DNA of 19,149 nucleotides from Eubacterium sp. CAG:274 (GTDB lineage: Bacteria; Bacillota; Clostridia; Lachnospirales; CAG-274), in contig FR888456.1 of NCBI GenBank assembly GCA_000432155.1, forward strand, positions 1 through 19,149, read 5' to 3'. The notes under the pieces were generated by a model, which was given only the letters and a program-made list of their open reading frames with translations, did not search any database and was not told the origin of the DNA. This document shows positions 1 to 8,773 of the stretch, piece after piece (position 1 is the stretch's first letter; each line of letters opens with the position of its first letter). The position numbers were made by a program, and so were the translations under genes.

Positions 1-37
1 TGTAAACAAGCCATCGGATTTATCTTTCCGATTCACT

Positions 38-74
38 AAAAAAAAAAGAGTGCTGACATAAGTCAGCACCCTCT
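38..74 (-). terminator. Rho-independent terminator of the SLH-pectate lyase gene
   Basis: On the minus strand an 8-bp perfect stem (GTGCTGAC/GTCAGCAC, plus positions 50-57 and 62-69) with a 4-nt TTAT loop is followed by a run of ten T (complement of 38-47). It begins about 35 nt after the TAA stop of the giant secreted protein, so it should end that transcript. An ATCGGATTT arm at 13-21 can also pair with AAATCCGAT at 80-88, outside the terminator. Confidence 0.93.
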
Positions 75-108
75 TTATCAAATCCGATATACGAATTGTA
101 ATAACAGA

Positions 109-3100
109 TTATTCTGCAATAGTTAAAGCCTTATCATAAACGCCCTTAACAAGCTGAGCCATTTCAGCTCTTGTAATGTTCTTAACAGGTTCAATCTTGT
201 TGTCAGAACCCTTAACAATACCAGCATTTACAAGTGCAGCAACAGAAGTTCTTGCATAGTTTGCAATACCTACTGTATCGCTGAAGTTATCAAGGCAAGC
301 TACATCAGTATCAAGTTTAACGCCCATAGCATTAAGAGCGTTAGCAACCATAACCATCATATCCTGTCTTGTAATGTAATTTTCTGGCTTGAATGTGTTG
401 TCATTGTAGCCGTTTACAATACCGTAAGCCTTAGCTGTAGCAATAGCCTTTGCGTAGTACTTGCTAGAATCTACATCGCTGAAGTTAGCTGTTGAAGTAG
501 AGTCAATACCAAGAGCTCTAACGAGCATTACTACGAAGTCGCCTCTCTTGCTGTTAGTAGCAGTACCGAATGTATCAGCACTTAAACCATTAACAACGCC
601 TGCCTTAGCAAGTGTAGAAACTGCATCATTTGCCCAGTGAGTTGCAGGAACATCCTTGAATGTTACATCAGCACCGTCAGCCTTAGGTGGGTTAACAGCG
701 AATGCAGCATTAGAAGTTGTAGCTTCTGTAGCTTCACCAGTAGTTACTTCTGTAGCAGTTTCGTCAACTGTTGTAGCTTCAGTAGTAGTTACCTTAGCAC
801 CACTATTGATTACAGCACCTGAACCGCCACCACTTGAAGTCTTCTTAGTAGTAGTTTCTGTCTTAGAAGTTGTAGCTTCTGTAGTTGTTTCAGTTGTAGT
901 AGTAGTAACAGTTGTAGCTGTTGTCTTTTCTGCTACATCTGGGTAAACAACTTCGTCGCCTGCGTCGTGAACATAAGCAACCTTTCTTGCAAGGAATGGA
1001 CCCCAGTTGAATGAACCGTCAGCTCTTCTAGTATAGTGCATATTTTCATCAATAGAAGAATATGGGTCAATACTTTCGAAGAAGTTTTCTGGATTTACAT
1101 ATTCATCATTAGAGTTCTTACCCTGTTCGCCGTTGTAGTAAGTGATGTAGTTATTTTCACTTACGATAGGAGTCTTGCTGAGGTTACCGTATGTAGTATC
1201 AGGTTCGCCCTGGTCAGTCCAAACACTACCAATCTGGTCGAAGTTAATAGCACCCTTAGCTGGGTCTGCACAAGAAACAACGCCCTTCATATCGTAGTCG
1301 AACTTATAAGGCTTCTTACTAGCATCTGTCTGGCTACCGTTTTCATCCTTCATAATGTTACCAGTACCAGAGTAAAGCTTAATGTTAGGACCTTCGTTGT
1401 TGTAAGAAATAACATTTCTCATCTTGAAACCTGGGTTGTAGTTAGAGTCTACACCACTTCTCTTGTTACCCCAAGAGATACAATCCTTTAAGTAGTGAGC
1501 AACATGGATGTTTTCGCCACCCATCTTGAAACCGTTACAACCAGCACCGTTGCCCCAGTCAGTTTCTGAAGCATCGTCATTTAACTGGTAACCATTTCTA
1601 TAAGCTACACAATTTTCAACCTGAACAGGACCGATAGCACCTGTTGCAAGCTTAGTATAACAATCCCAACCATCATCAAGGTTGTGGTGAGATGAACAAC
1701 CAGAGAATACATTGTTGTAACCTGCTGTTAACTTACAAGCGAAACCATCGGCATTGTTCTTAGATGGGTCGTTGTTGTTGTAAGATTCACAGTTTAATAC
1801 AAGGTTGTTGCTTGGCCATTCGCTTACAGATACTTCTGTAGCAATTAAACGAGAAATCTGGAAACCTAATTCACCATTATCATGGAAAGTACAGTTCTTA
1901 ACTTCATCGTAGTGACCACCGAGGTAGAATGCCTTACCGTTACCCATAGCATTCTTTACTTCAATACCATCAAATGTCCAGTAGCTACCTGATACAGAGA
2001 AACCTTCGTACTTGCCTTCAAGGTCAAGAACTGGGTGAGCACCTTCGTCAGCCTTGATAGTCTTTCTACCGTCAGCCTTACCAGAAAGTGATTCGCCAAT
2101 TTCAATCTTAGCAGCTTCTGTATTCTTGATGTTGTATGTACCATCAAGCATTACAATAGTAGTACCAAACTTAGACATACCAATAGCTGATTCAAGGTCA
2201 AGAGGATTTTCTCTAGTACCGTCACCATCTACAGCACCGTCTGGAGCTACATATAATGTGTTAAAGTCCTTAATATTGCTCTTCTGAGTTACATTAAATC
2301 TTGTTACAACTGGTTCAAAAGATACACAGTTATCAGCTGTACTTGGCTTGTAAACGATAGTAAATTCATTTACAGAATCAGGTACAAGTGTAGTGTTGTA
2401 AATAGAAGTCTTCTTAGATACAGCACCGTCCTGAATGATAATGTTACCATTCTGAGATACATCAATCTGACCACCGTGAGGGTTGTTAGCCTTGAAGCTT
2501 AACATATAGTCAACAGTAGTAGAGTAGTTACTAGAAATCATAGTAAGCTTTGGTGAATATTCCTTTTCATCAGCAGGAATAGTTACCTTATCTGTGTTAG
2601 GGTCGATTTCGTGAAGTTCGATATTTTCGAATGTAGCATCAGCCCAACGACAAGCAGATAAACCTACTGTCATATAAGTATCGTTCTGAGTATCTAATAA
2701 TGAATTTAAGTTAAGATTACTAAGTGAATCATATTCAGTCTGAGTCTGACCAGTCTGATAATCATATGTAGTAATCATATAACCTTCATTAATCTTCTGT
2801 AATGTGATGTTGTACTTATCACCCTTTACAGGAACACTATCAGTAGTATCCTTGATACCAATTCTTTCACCACCACCATCAGTAGCAACTACGCCACTTC
2901 TGATAAGGATGTTAATTCTGTTCATCTGACTCTTAGTGTAGTATGTAGAACTCTTTGTATCTGTTGGATATGTAGAGTCTGTTGTAGCACCTGCAACTAC
3001 GATGTTAGATGCGAAAGTATTTTCAACATCTGTGTAAGAAACAGCATATGTATCCTTGTTCTTATCAGTTACAGTCTTATTTTCAATATAAGCTTCATAG

Positions 3101-6100
3101 ATATCAACAGGAGTACCGTCGTCATCCTTCATAGCCTTTGTTGGGTCAGTAGTCATGTGGTTACCAAGACCACCTGTGTAGTTACCATCTGCATCAATAC
3201 CACCAGCAAATGGGATAACATCTCTTGCTTCAAGACCGAACATTTCCTGACCTGTACGAAGCATATCAAGAGCTGTTATCTTATCAACACCTGCTGAAGC
3301 CATCTTAGCTTCAATTCTAGCTAAATCAGATGGGTCATCAGGGTCAGCAATATATCTGTTTACTGTTACATCAGCAGATAACTTGAAGTTCTTCTTAGCA
3401 TCTACTAATGTATAGAAGTAAGCCTTACCATCCTGGTCACCAGACTGCTTACCAGACTGTGTCCAAGAATTTAATCTTACAGAACTTACATTGTCAAGCT
3501 TACCGCCTGTCATGTTGATTGAACCGAATTCTTTATTCTTAGAATCGTTTACATACTGGTTACCTTCATTATCTGTTAAGATAACCTGAGAAGATTTACT
3601 TTCTGCGTTACCAGATACACCCATAGAAGATGCACCGAATAACATACCCTTCCAAACGTAATCCTTCTTAGCAGTTGTAGTAGTTACAAGTTCGATAGAT
3701 GAGCTAACACCTAAAGTATTTACATTAACGTAAACCTTACCTGTACCTTCAGAAGCTGTGCTAAACTGGCTTAAATCAAGATAATACTTTGCAGCCTTAG
3801 CCTCTGCTTCTTCTACAGCGTTGCCTTCTGAATCATAGTAGTTAGAACCATCGAATAAGTAGTAAACAGTCTTGCCGTCCTTATCTGCATCGATATTCTG
3901 AGTTCTACCATCGTTGTAAAGAAGTGTTACCTTTAATCCAGTTGGGTCAAAGCTATCGCCTACCATATAAGTAAGTAATGGATATGATTCAATCTGTGGG
4001 TAAACAATCTTAACAGTTGTTACAAGAATGTCATAGCTTACAGTAACGCTTGGGTCATTCTTATAAGTAACAGTAACCTTCTGGTTACCTACCTGAGTAA
4101 GGTCATAACCTGAGTAAGTGTAAAGGCTCTTGTCAAGAGTACGGTATACTGTAGTACCATCTTCAAGAACATACTTACCTTCAATTATAAGACCTGAATC
4201 ATCAAAGCTTTCGCCCTGAACGAAGTTTACCTTATCAGGAACAACACCAACTCTGATGCTTTCTAACTTAGCATTCTTTACATTGATGTCGTAAGTTGCA
4301 CCAACATTGTTAGGGTCAATAGTTGTATCAGCATCTGTGTACATTACTGTAACAGTCTGCTTACCAACTAAATCAGACTTGAGTTCTGTGCCTTCTGGTA
4401 ATTCCTTACCATTTACATAGAGCTTATAGTTCTTAGTTGTTAAAGTCTTTGTAGTACCGTCTTCGAATGTAGCAACTGGAGTAAGACCGTTAGAGTCAAA
4501 TGCAGTATCTACAAGGAAGTCAGTTCTTACTGGAAGATAGTCTAATTTAAGGTCTGTTACCTTCTTACCTCTTACATTTACATTAAATGTAACAGAAGCA
4601 GAACCTATAGAAGCCTTAATTTCCTTTTCACCAACAGATGTAAATGTATTCTTACCACCTGTTGTATCTTCGAAACCAGTTAATGTAATATCATCTAAGC
4701 TATCGATAATATCAGTAGTACCGTTTTCGTAAACAACCTTTAAAGCTAAACCTGTAGAGTCAAATGTTTCACCTACATAGTAGTCAGTCTTGTTTGGTAA
4801 AGAATTTAATTCAATACTTGCAACCTTTGAGCTACCAACTGATAACTTATGGTCAGTTACATCAACATAAGCATCTCTTGCTGCGAAGTAACCTACATAA
4901 AGCTTTTCAGACTTAGCAAAGAGGTCAGAAACATCAATAACCTGCTTGCTACCATTAATAGTGATTGAAAGGCTTGTACCGCTCTTTCTTAAAGTATAAG
5001 TGAATTCATCTGCATAATCCTGCTGGTTAGTACCAATAGACTCTTCACTAAACTTAATCTTGTTACCCTTGTCGTTAGAAACTCTTGCACAAAGGTAAGC
5101 TGCACCCTTTTCGCCATTTGCTGGCTTAACAGGAACCATAGCACCAGCCATAACTGAATTACCATCAGCTACACCATTAGCTACATCAGTTGCGACACCT
5201 GAAGCGTCTTTTCTGTACTTGCTATCAAATACAATAAGACCAGAACCGCCCTGTTCCTTAGGGTTAACAGTAGTACCCATACCAAGCTTCATCTTACCTG
5301 TCATTACAAAGTCGTCATCCTTTGAAATTTCAGACGCATAGTAAGTGTAAGAATCTTCAGAGTTAGATAACTTACCAATAGCCTTACCAGCTGAAGCTGC
5401 ATCTACAGATACCTTGAAAGCTGAATCGCTAGTCTTTTCAAGTTTGTTGTAGTTGCTTGCATAGTTAGCTGATGATGGGTCATCGTTACCGTTGAAACCG
5501 TTACCGCCGATAGTCATTTCACCAGCTTCAACAGCTTCGCCAACTTTACTAACCTTTACATTGTTATATGTAATATCAGCACATCTTGATGCAAAGAAAC
5601 CAACATAAATATCATCAGTCATTGAAAGTCCAGAACCATCAATTACTGCTGATTCTGTACCAAATGTAACTGTATAGTTAGTACCAGACTTCTTGATACT
5701 TACAGGAATATCATCGCCTGGCTGTGGTACAGATGTAAGTGTAGTAGTCTGCTTGTCAGAAAGTGCACCAGCTTTTCTTGTGTATGCAAAACTCATATCA
5801 CCTGGAAGAGCATCGCCCTTTACTGTTTTAAGCATTTCAATAGGACCTGCTGTAACATAATCACCAAGAGTAATAGAATCTGTAGTGTTACCGTCGTTTA
5901 CAAATACCTTATCTCTTACTGTAGCACCGAAAGAAACCTGATTGTTTGCATTGTTAATACCATTTACATGTGCAGTAGCAGAAATTGTAAAATCGTCATC
6001 TGCTTTTAACTGCTGATAGTACATTACAATACCATCCTGGTCAGAACTAATCTTACCCTGACTATCAACAGCCTTTGATGGGTCATTGTAATCTGGTATA

Positions 6101-6474
6101 CCCATTCTTACCTGAACGCTGTCACCATTTTCCTTAACATCGTAAGGCATAACACCGTTTTTGTATAATGGACTTTCAGTATTACCGTAGTTATCAATTC
6201 TTTCCTGTGAACCTACACTACCGAAAACTGTAGCTTTCCATGGAGAAGTTGTTGGCCAAGTTTCGCCATCAACGATACCATATTTATTAGATGGTGTTTC
6301 CGCGTCATCGCCGCTTGCAGCACCACCAGTAGCAACAGTATCAGCTGGTGCAGTTTCTTGAGTTTCAACAACTGGTGTTTCTGTTGTTGCTTCTGCGTCT
6401 TGAGCATAAACTACATTAAATGATGTAACAAGCATCGTTGTAGCTAATGCCATAGCTAATAATCGCTTTTTCAA
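109..6474 (-). CDS. Secreted SLH-anchored multi-domain pectate lyase (polysaccharide lyase family 9), 2121 aa
   Basis: Predicted cell-surface pectate lyase that cleaves polygalacturonate by calcium-dependent beta-elimination. I place the start at a TTG with AAAGGAGG 7 nt upstream; the longer in-frame ORF would translate the Shine-Dalgarno sequence as KGG. Domains in this numbering: signal peptide 1-24 (KKR, hydrophobic core, VYA cut site); beta-sandwich modules about 64-312, 318-550 and 937-1290; four Ig-like (Big_3 type) repeats about 551-936, each with a motif like YVGETFDSTGL; a small linker domain; PL9 beta-helix about 1405-1830; Thr-rich linker about 1840-1930; three SLH repeats 1936-2121, the last with TRAEM. 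By comparison with Dickeya Pel9A, the calcium ligands are Asp1576 (NADGF) and Asp1600, Asp1601, Asp1604 (DDGWD), and the catalytic base is Lys1650 (NGFKMGG). The first-to-second Asp spacing of 24 equals that of Pel9A. Monocistronic. Host gene rather than phage gene, by inference. Confidence 0.93.
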   Translation of the reverse strand: MKKRLLAMALATTMLVTSFNVVYAQDAEATTETPVVETQETAPADTVATGGAASGDDAETPSNKYGIVDGETWPTTSPWKATVFGSVGSQERIDNYGNTESPLYKNGVMPYDVKENGDSVQVRMGIPDYNDPSKAVDSQGKISSDQDGIVMYYQQLKADDDFTISATAHVNGINNANNQVSFGATVRDKVFVNDGNTTDSITLGDYVTAGPIEMLKTVKGDALPGDMSFAYTRKAGALSDKQTTTLTSVPQPGDDIPVSIKKSGTNYTVTFGTESAVIDGSGLSMTDDIYVGFFASRCADITYNNVKVSKVGEAVEAGEMTIGGNGFNGNDDPSSANYASNYNKLEKTSDSAFKVSVDAASAGKAIGKLSNSEDSYTYYASEISKDDDFVMTGKMKLGMGTTVNPKEQGGSGLIVFDSKYRKDASGVATDVANGVADGNSVMAGAMVPVKPANGEKGAAYLCARVSNDKGNKIKFSEESIGTNQQDYADEFTYTLRKSGTSLSITINGSKQVIDVSDLFAKSEKLYVGYFAARDAYVDVTDHKLSVGSSKVASIELNSLPNKTDYYVGETFDSTGLALKVVYENGTTDIIDSLDDITLTGFEDTTGGKNTFTSVGEKEIKASIGSASVTFNVNVRGKKVTDLKLDYLPVRTDFLVDTAFDSNGLTPVATFEDGTTKTLTTKNYKLYVNGKELPEGTELKSDLVGKQTVTVMYTDADTTIDPNNVGATYDINVKNAKLESIRVGVVPDKVNFVQGESFDDSGLIIEGKYVLEDGTTVYRTLDKSLYTYSGYDLTQVGNQKVTVTYKNDPSVTVSYDILVTTVKIVYPQIESYPLLTYMVGDSFDPTGLKVTLLYNDGRTQNIDADKDGKTVYYLFDGSNYYDSEGNAVEEAEAKAAKYYLDLSQFSTASEGTGKVYVNVNTLGVSSSIELVTTTTAKKDYVWKGMLFGASSMGVSGNAESKSSQVILTDNEGNQYVNDSKNKEFGSINMTGGKLDNVSSVRLNSWTQSGKQSGDQDGKAYFYTLVDAKKNFKLSADVTVNRYIADPDDPSDLARIEAKMASAGVDKITALDMLRTGQEMFGLEARDVIPFAGGIDADGNYTGGLGNHMTTDPTKAMKDDDGTPVDIYEAYIENKTVTDKNKDTYAVSYTDVENTFASNIVVAGATTDSTYPTDTKSSTYYTKSQMNRINILIRSGVVATDGGGERIGIKDTTDSVPVKGDKYNITLQKINEGYMITTYDYQTGQTQTEYDSLSNLNLNSLLDTQNDTYMTVGLSACRWADATFENIELHEIDPNTDKVTIPADEKEYSPKLTMISSNYSTTVDYMLSFKANNPHGGQIDVSQNGNIIIQDGAVSKKTSIYNTTLVPDSVNEFTIVYKPSTADNCVSFEPVVTRFNVTQKSNIKDFNTLYVAPDGAVDGDGTRENPLDLESAIGMSKFGTTIVMLDGTYNIKNTEAAKIEIGESLSGKADGRKTIKADEGAHPVLDLEGKYEGFSVSGSYWTFDGIEVKNAMGNGKAFYLGGHYDEVKNCTFHDNGELGFQISRLIATEVSVSEWPSNNLVLNCESYNNNDPSKNNADGFACKLTAGYNNVFSGCSSHHNLDDGWDCYTKLATGAIGPVQVENCVAYRNGYQLNDDASETDWGNGAGCNGFKMGGENIHVAHYLKDCISWGNKRSGVDSNYNPGFKMRNVISYNNEGPNIKLYSGTGNIMKDENGSQTDASKKPYKFDYDMKGVVSCADPAKGAINFDQIGSVWTDQGEPDTTYGNLSKTPIVSENNYITYYNGEQGKNSNDEYVNPENFFESIDPYSSIDENMHYTRRADGSFNWGPFLARKVAYVHDAGDEVVYPDVAEKTTATTVTTTTTETTTEATTSKTETTTKKTSSGGGSGAVINSGAKVTTTEATTVDETATEVTTGEATEATTSNAAFAVNPPKADGADVTFKDVPATHWANDAVSTLAKAGVVNGLSADTFGTATNSKRGDFVVMLVRALGIDSTSTANFSDVDSSKYYAKAIATAKAYGIVNGYNDNTFKPENYITRQDMMVMVANALNAMGVKLDTDVACLDNFSDTVGIANYARTSVAALVNAGIVKGSDNKIEPVKNITRAEMAQLVKGVYDKALTIAE
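705..932 (-). repeat. Thr/Glu-rich linker coding repeat
   Basis: Low-complexity coding DNA built from ACT/ACA/GAA/GTT triplets, encoding runs such as TTVTTTTTETTTEATT and a second TTTEATT block, split by a short Gly/Ser stretch. It joins the catalytic domain to the SLH anchor. Such linkers are usually extended and often O-glycosylated. The repeats make length change by slippage likely. Confidence 0.8.
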
Positions 6475-6625
6475 AAAAATTCCTCCTTTATATAAAGTTG
6501 ACACCTTGGACTCGAGTGTCCCTACGAATACAAGACAAAAAAACAGCCCTCCTCACTTAAACAAACCGTTGCACCTCAGTCTATCCAGTCAAAAGCACCT
6601 TTTTCGAACATACATACTCGTAGTC
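6475..6625 (-). promoter_or_regulatory. Long, potentially structured 5' leader of the SLH-pectate lyase gene
   Basis: About 150 nt separate the predicted transcription start from the TTG start codon. Near its 5' end lies CTACGAGTA (plus 6615-6623), which can pair with TATTCGTAG further down (plus 6522-6530) in a 9-bp stem with one G-U, enclosing about 84 nt. Inside is a small AAAAG/CTTTT hairpin, a repeated AGGTGC, and a T7 run. Downstream, GGAC/GTCC and GACAC/GTGTC are overlapping alternative hairpins just before the ribosome binding site. It matches no riboswitch class I can recall. Confidence 0.4.
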
Positions 6626-6631
6626 AATATC

Positions 6632-6660
6632 ATTATATCTAAATTTCGCCTAAAAAGCAA
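6632..6660 (-). promoter_or_regulatory. Sigma-A-type promoter for the SLH-pectate lyase gene
   Basis: On the minus strand TTGCTT (6660-6655) and a perfect TATAAT (6637-6632) are separated by exactly 17 bp. The -35 matches consensus only at TTG, while the -10 is ideal. Transcription would start near 6625, downstream of the phage operon terminator and so independent of it. Confidence 0.72.
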
Positions 6661-6943
6661 TATTCAAACCCACTAAAAAGCACCAGTTTTTACAATTCTA
6701 ATATTTATTTATAGAAACTTTTTGATACATATTTACCATATTTCCTTTTTATAACTAAATATAGGTGTGACCCCACTATTTAAGCCTAAATCTTCTAAAT
6801 TTTATATTAATTTGATAATTTTTATCCTTAATATCAATGTTTATATTAATAGCCTTTTGTACAAAATGCACAAATTTCCTTTTTATCAAAAACTTACAAC
6901 ATTAATTAGAATTTTAACTATCTTGTAAATACCTGTCAGCATT
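6661..6943. other. AT-rich intergenic spacer, no gene seen
   Basis: No supportable coding region lies here on either strand. It contains a perfect 12-bp palindrome TTTTGTACAAAA (6855-6866), an 11-bp direct repeat TTTATATTAAT (6801-6811 and 6840-6850), a TTAATAT/ATATTAA inverted repeat (6828-6834 and 6843-6849), and the TGACCCCA...TAAGCCT sequence at 6768-6787 listed separately. Most of these AT-rich repeats could arise by chance. Confidence 0.6.
6768..6787 (+). repeat. Left copy of an inverted TGACCCCA-TAAGCCT sequence
   Basis: TGACCCCA (6768-6775), five bases, then TAAGCCT (6781-6787). The same two blocks, without the 5-nt gap, read inward from the right end of the window on the minus strand (19149-19135). 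The pair therefore brackets the phage operon in the orientation of terminal inverted repeats. This could be coincidence. Confidence 0.3.
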
Positions 6944-6978
6944 AAAAAAGCCGACATACTCTATAGTACATCGACTTT
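6944..6978 (-). terminator. Rho-independent terminator of the phage operon
   Basis: The minus-strand RNA forms a continuous 14-bp stem around an AUAG loop (6947-6978), then a U6 run (complement of 6944-6949). It starts about 10 nt after the stop codon of the tail tube gene. Three of the pairs are G-U, so the complementary (plus-strand) RNA would have three mismatches: the hairpin is good in one direction only. It fixes the tail tube gene as the last gene of the operon. Confidence 0.88.
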
Positions 6979-6987
6979 CTATTTGGT

Positions 6988-7455
6988 TTACATTCCGTCA
7001 ATTTTATTAAATTCTTCTACAATTTTGAAATCTTCAAATGTAAAATCCATATCTTCCTCTAAATATTCTCCCTCAGCATCAAACTTTGCAAGCACTCCTC
7101 CGTCAATGTTACAGTCAATAAGTATTACTGACTGTCTGCCTACATCACTTGACGGGTCCTCGTTTACCACCTGAATATCAAAATATATATCCTGACCTGT
7201 GTTTTTGTATTCCTTTAACAGTCTACGAAAAATACTTGTGTTGTAGTGAAACTTTGCACTTCCCTTTCCTATCCAGCCTGTAGACCTATTTCCTCTGCCT
7301 GTTTTGCCCAATATAGGTACTTGAATTTTTGTTTTCTCCACTTTAGCTGTTAAGTTTATTGCCTGCATAAAGTTATATCTATTGTTTTCTATTGTAACAT
7401 AACATTCTGCCATTTTGGCACTTAATGTGTCCCTTACATTCATAATTACACTCAT
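6988..7455 (-). CDS. xkdM: Phage tail tube protein (XkdM-like), 155 aa
   Basis: Inner tube of the contractile tail, which polymerises as stacked rings and is driven through the target envelope when the sheath contracts. Recognised from the XkdM-type pattern: N-terminal MAECYVTI, central KTGRGNRSTGWIGKGSAKFHY, and an acidic C-terminal half. Its length is normal for the family. The ATG has a strong AAAGGAGG and lies 13 nt after the sheath stop. Sheath followed directly by tube is the usual pair. Unusually, it is the final gene of the operon, followed at once by the terminator; the tail chaperone and tape measure that normally follow it are encoded earlier. Confidence 0.93.
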   Translation of the reverse strand: MSVIMNVRDTLSAKMAECYVTIENNRYNFMQAINLTAKVEKTKIQVPILGKTGRGNRSTGWIGKGSAKFHYNTSIFRRLLKEYKNTGQDIYFDIQVVNEDPSSDVGRQSVILIDCNIDGGVLAKFDAEGEYLEEDMDFTFEDFKIVEEFNKIDGM

Positions 7456-7468
7456 ACCTTAACCTCCT

Positions 7469-8770
7469 TTATTCCAATGTAACTTTCATATAAAGCTGTT
7501 CCATTGAGTTTACTGGGCATATCTTTTCATAAATAACAACGCTGTTTTTGCTTTCGCCCATTTCTACAGAAATAGCCTCCTCGTCAAATTCATCTAATGC
7601 CCTTATATTTACAAGTTTTTCGTGGTACTTTACTAAGTCAGACCAAAGGGAATTTCTGCCGGAAGTATCATTAGGCACTTTGCCCATATAGTATTCTTCA
7701 AAAAGTACAGCTACATCACTAGCTATTTGGTCACATATTCTTACTGTCTGATTATTCTGAAACATTTTGCCCTTTTCTGTAGTCACACTTACAAAAGAGT
7801 TAATGTCCTTTAAAACCCTAATTTTGTCCCCCACTCTGTGAAATACAAATTCTCCCGACTTAATCTTGTTTTCAAGCTGGCTTTGAGTATAAAGGCTGTC
7901 TATTTCAATTTCTCCGTCATATACCTTATTTGTAAGACTTTCATTTATCTCACAACCTGCAACTGCACCAGCTACCCAATAAGCCAGAAAATAATCTTCG
8001 TCAGACACTGCGTAAGGGTCAATATTTATTACACCCTCATAATCAGCAAAGTAGTTATGTATTACTGCCTGAAACTTCTTGCCTACAGTATCTCTCATTC
8101 TCTTTGTGTACTCTGCCACAAGTTGACTAATGCTTTCATTATCCGAAATTACAGTAAGAGCATTAAAACTGTAATTTTCAATACTTTCCAAAAACTTTTC
8201 TACTGTCTGCCCAGTTGTAGAACCGTTATTGCCACCTGTCATTGGCGTACTTGCTGTATTTGTAAGTGTTGCATTTCTTTTCCATACAACAAAGTTATTA
8301 TCTTTTAATTCTGCCATAGTCTTTACCCTCTGAGTATCTACAACAGTTGTTCCTACATATACATATACATTTTTGTAACTGCTGTCATCAGGGTCTGTAT
8401 AAACAGCAATTTTAATGTCATTACCTCTTGTACCTGTATATTTGGCCTCCCCAAAAGTACAGCTTGCCTTTTTTGCATTATTTCCATTTATTCTACCAAC
8501 ATATATTTTCTTGGCATTTTTGAACACATCTCTAATGCCAATCATTTTTCCATCTAAAGCATCATAGCCAAACAACGCCATACTGTTTTTATAAAAATCC
8601 TCAGCTGTTACTTCAAAAATATTATTAGAACCCCAGTTAAAACTATCCCCTAAGGCTACTACACCTCTTTCTCCAAAAACTGTTGCCCCTGTAGCTGTTG
8701 TTACAAAGTTAATATAAGCCCCAGGAATTGTCTTATTCTGTGTTACAAATGTTCCCCCACCTAGTGCCAT
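7469..8770 (-). CDS. xkdK: Contractile phage tail sheath protein (XkdK-like), 433 aa
   Basis: Outer contractile sheath subunit. The N-terminus (MALGGGTFVTQNKTIPGAYI) is typical of Bacillota sheath proteins, including the PGAYI segment and the following VFGERGVVAL. The C-terminal third holds IRVLKDINSFVS and the region expected to form the inter-subunit handshake and contact the tube. Length is normal for PBSX-type sheaths. The ATG follows GAGGTG and sits 3 nt after the stop of the 50-residue gene, so the two are probably translationally coupled. It defines the particle as a myovirus-type contractile system. Confidence 0.96.
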   Translation of the reverse strand: MALGGGTFVTQNKTIPGAYINFVTTATGATVFGERGVVALGDSFNWGSNNIFEVTAEDFYKNSMALFGYDALDGKMIGIRDVFKNAKKIYVGRINGNNAKKASCTFGEAKYTGTRGNDIKIAVYTDPDDSSYKNVYVYVGTTVVDTQRVKTMAELKDNNFVVWKRNATLTNTASTPMTGGNNGSTTGQTVEKFLESIENYSFNALTVISDNESISQLVAEYTKRMRDTVGKKFQAVIHNYFADYEGVINIDPYAVSDEDYFLAYWVAGAVAGCEINESLTNKVYDGEIEIDSLYTQSQLENKIKSGEFVFHRVGDKIRVLKDINSFVSVTTEKGKMFQNNQTVRICDQIASDVAVLFEEYYMGKVPNDTSGRNSLWSDLVKYHEKLVNIRALDEFDEEAISVEMGESKNSVVIYEKICPVNSMEQLYMKVTLE

Positions 8771-8773
8771 AGA

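Noticed and set aside
656..1491. Plus-strand ORFs opposite the SLH-pectate lyase gene
   Set aside because: They mirror a strongly supported minus-strand gene, have low-complexity or hydrophobic shadow translations, and lack convincing ribosome sites.
6475..6625. Cyclic di-GMP or lysine riboswitch in the SLH gene leader
   Set aside because: A GTGCAAC segment recalls c-di-GMP-II, but the expected complementary arm is not there (GGTGC occurs twice in the same sense), and other conserved core bases are missing.
7838..8308. Plus-strand ORF of 156 codons opposite the sheath gene
   Set aside because: It is antisense to the conserved core of the sheath gene; composition rich in Cys, Tyr and Ile is a shadow signature.
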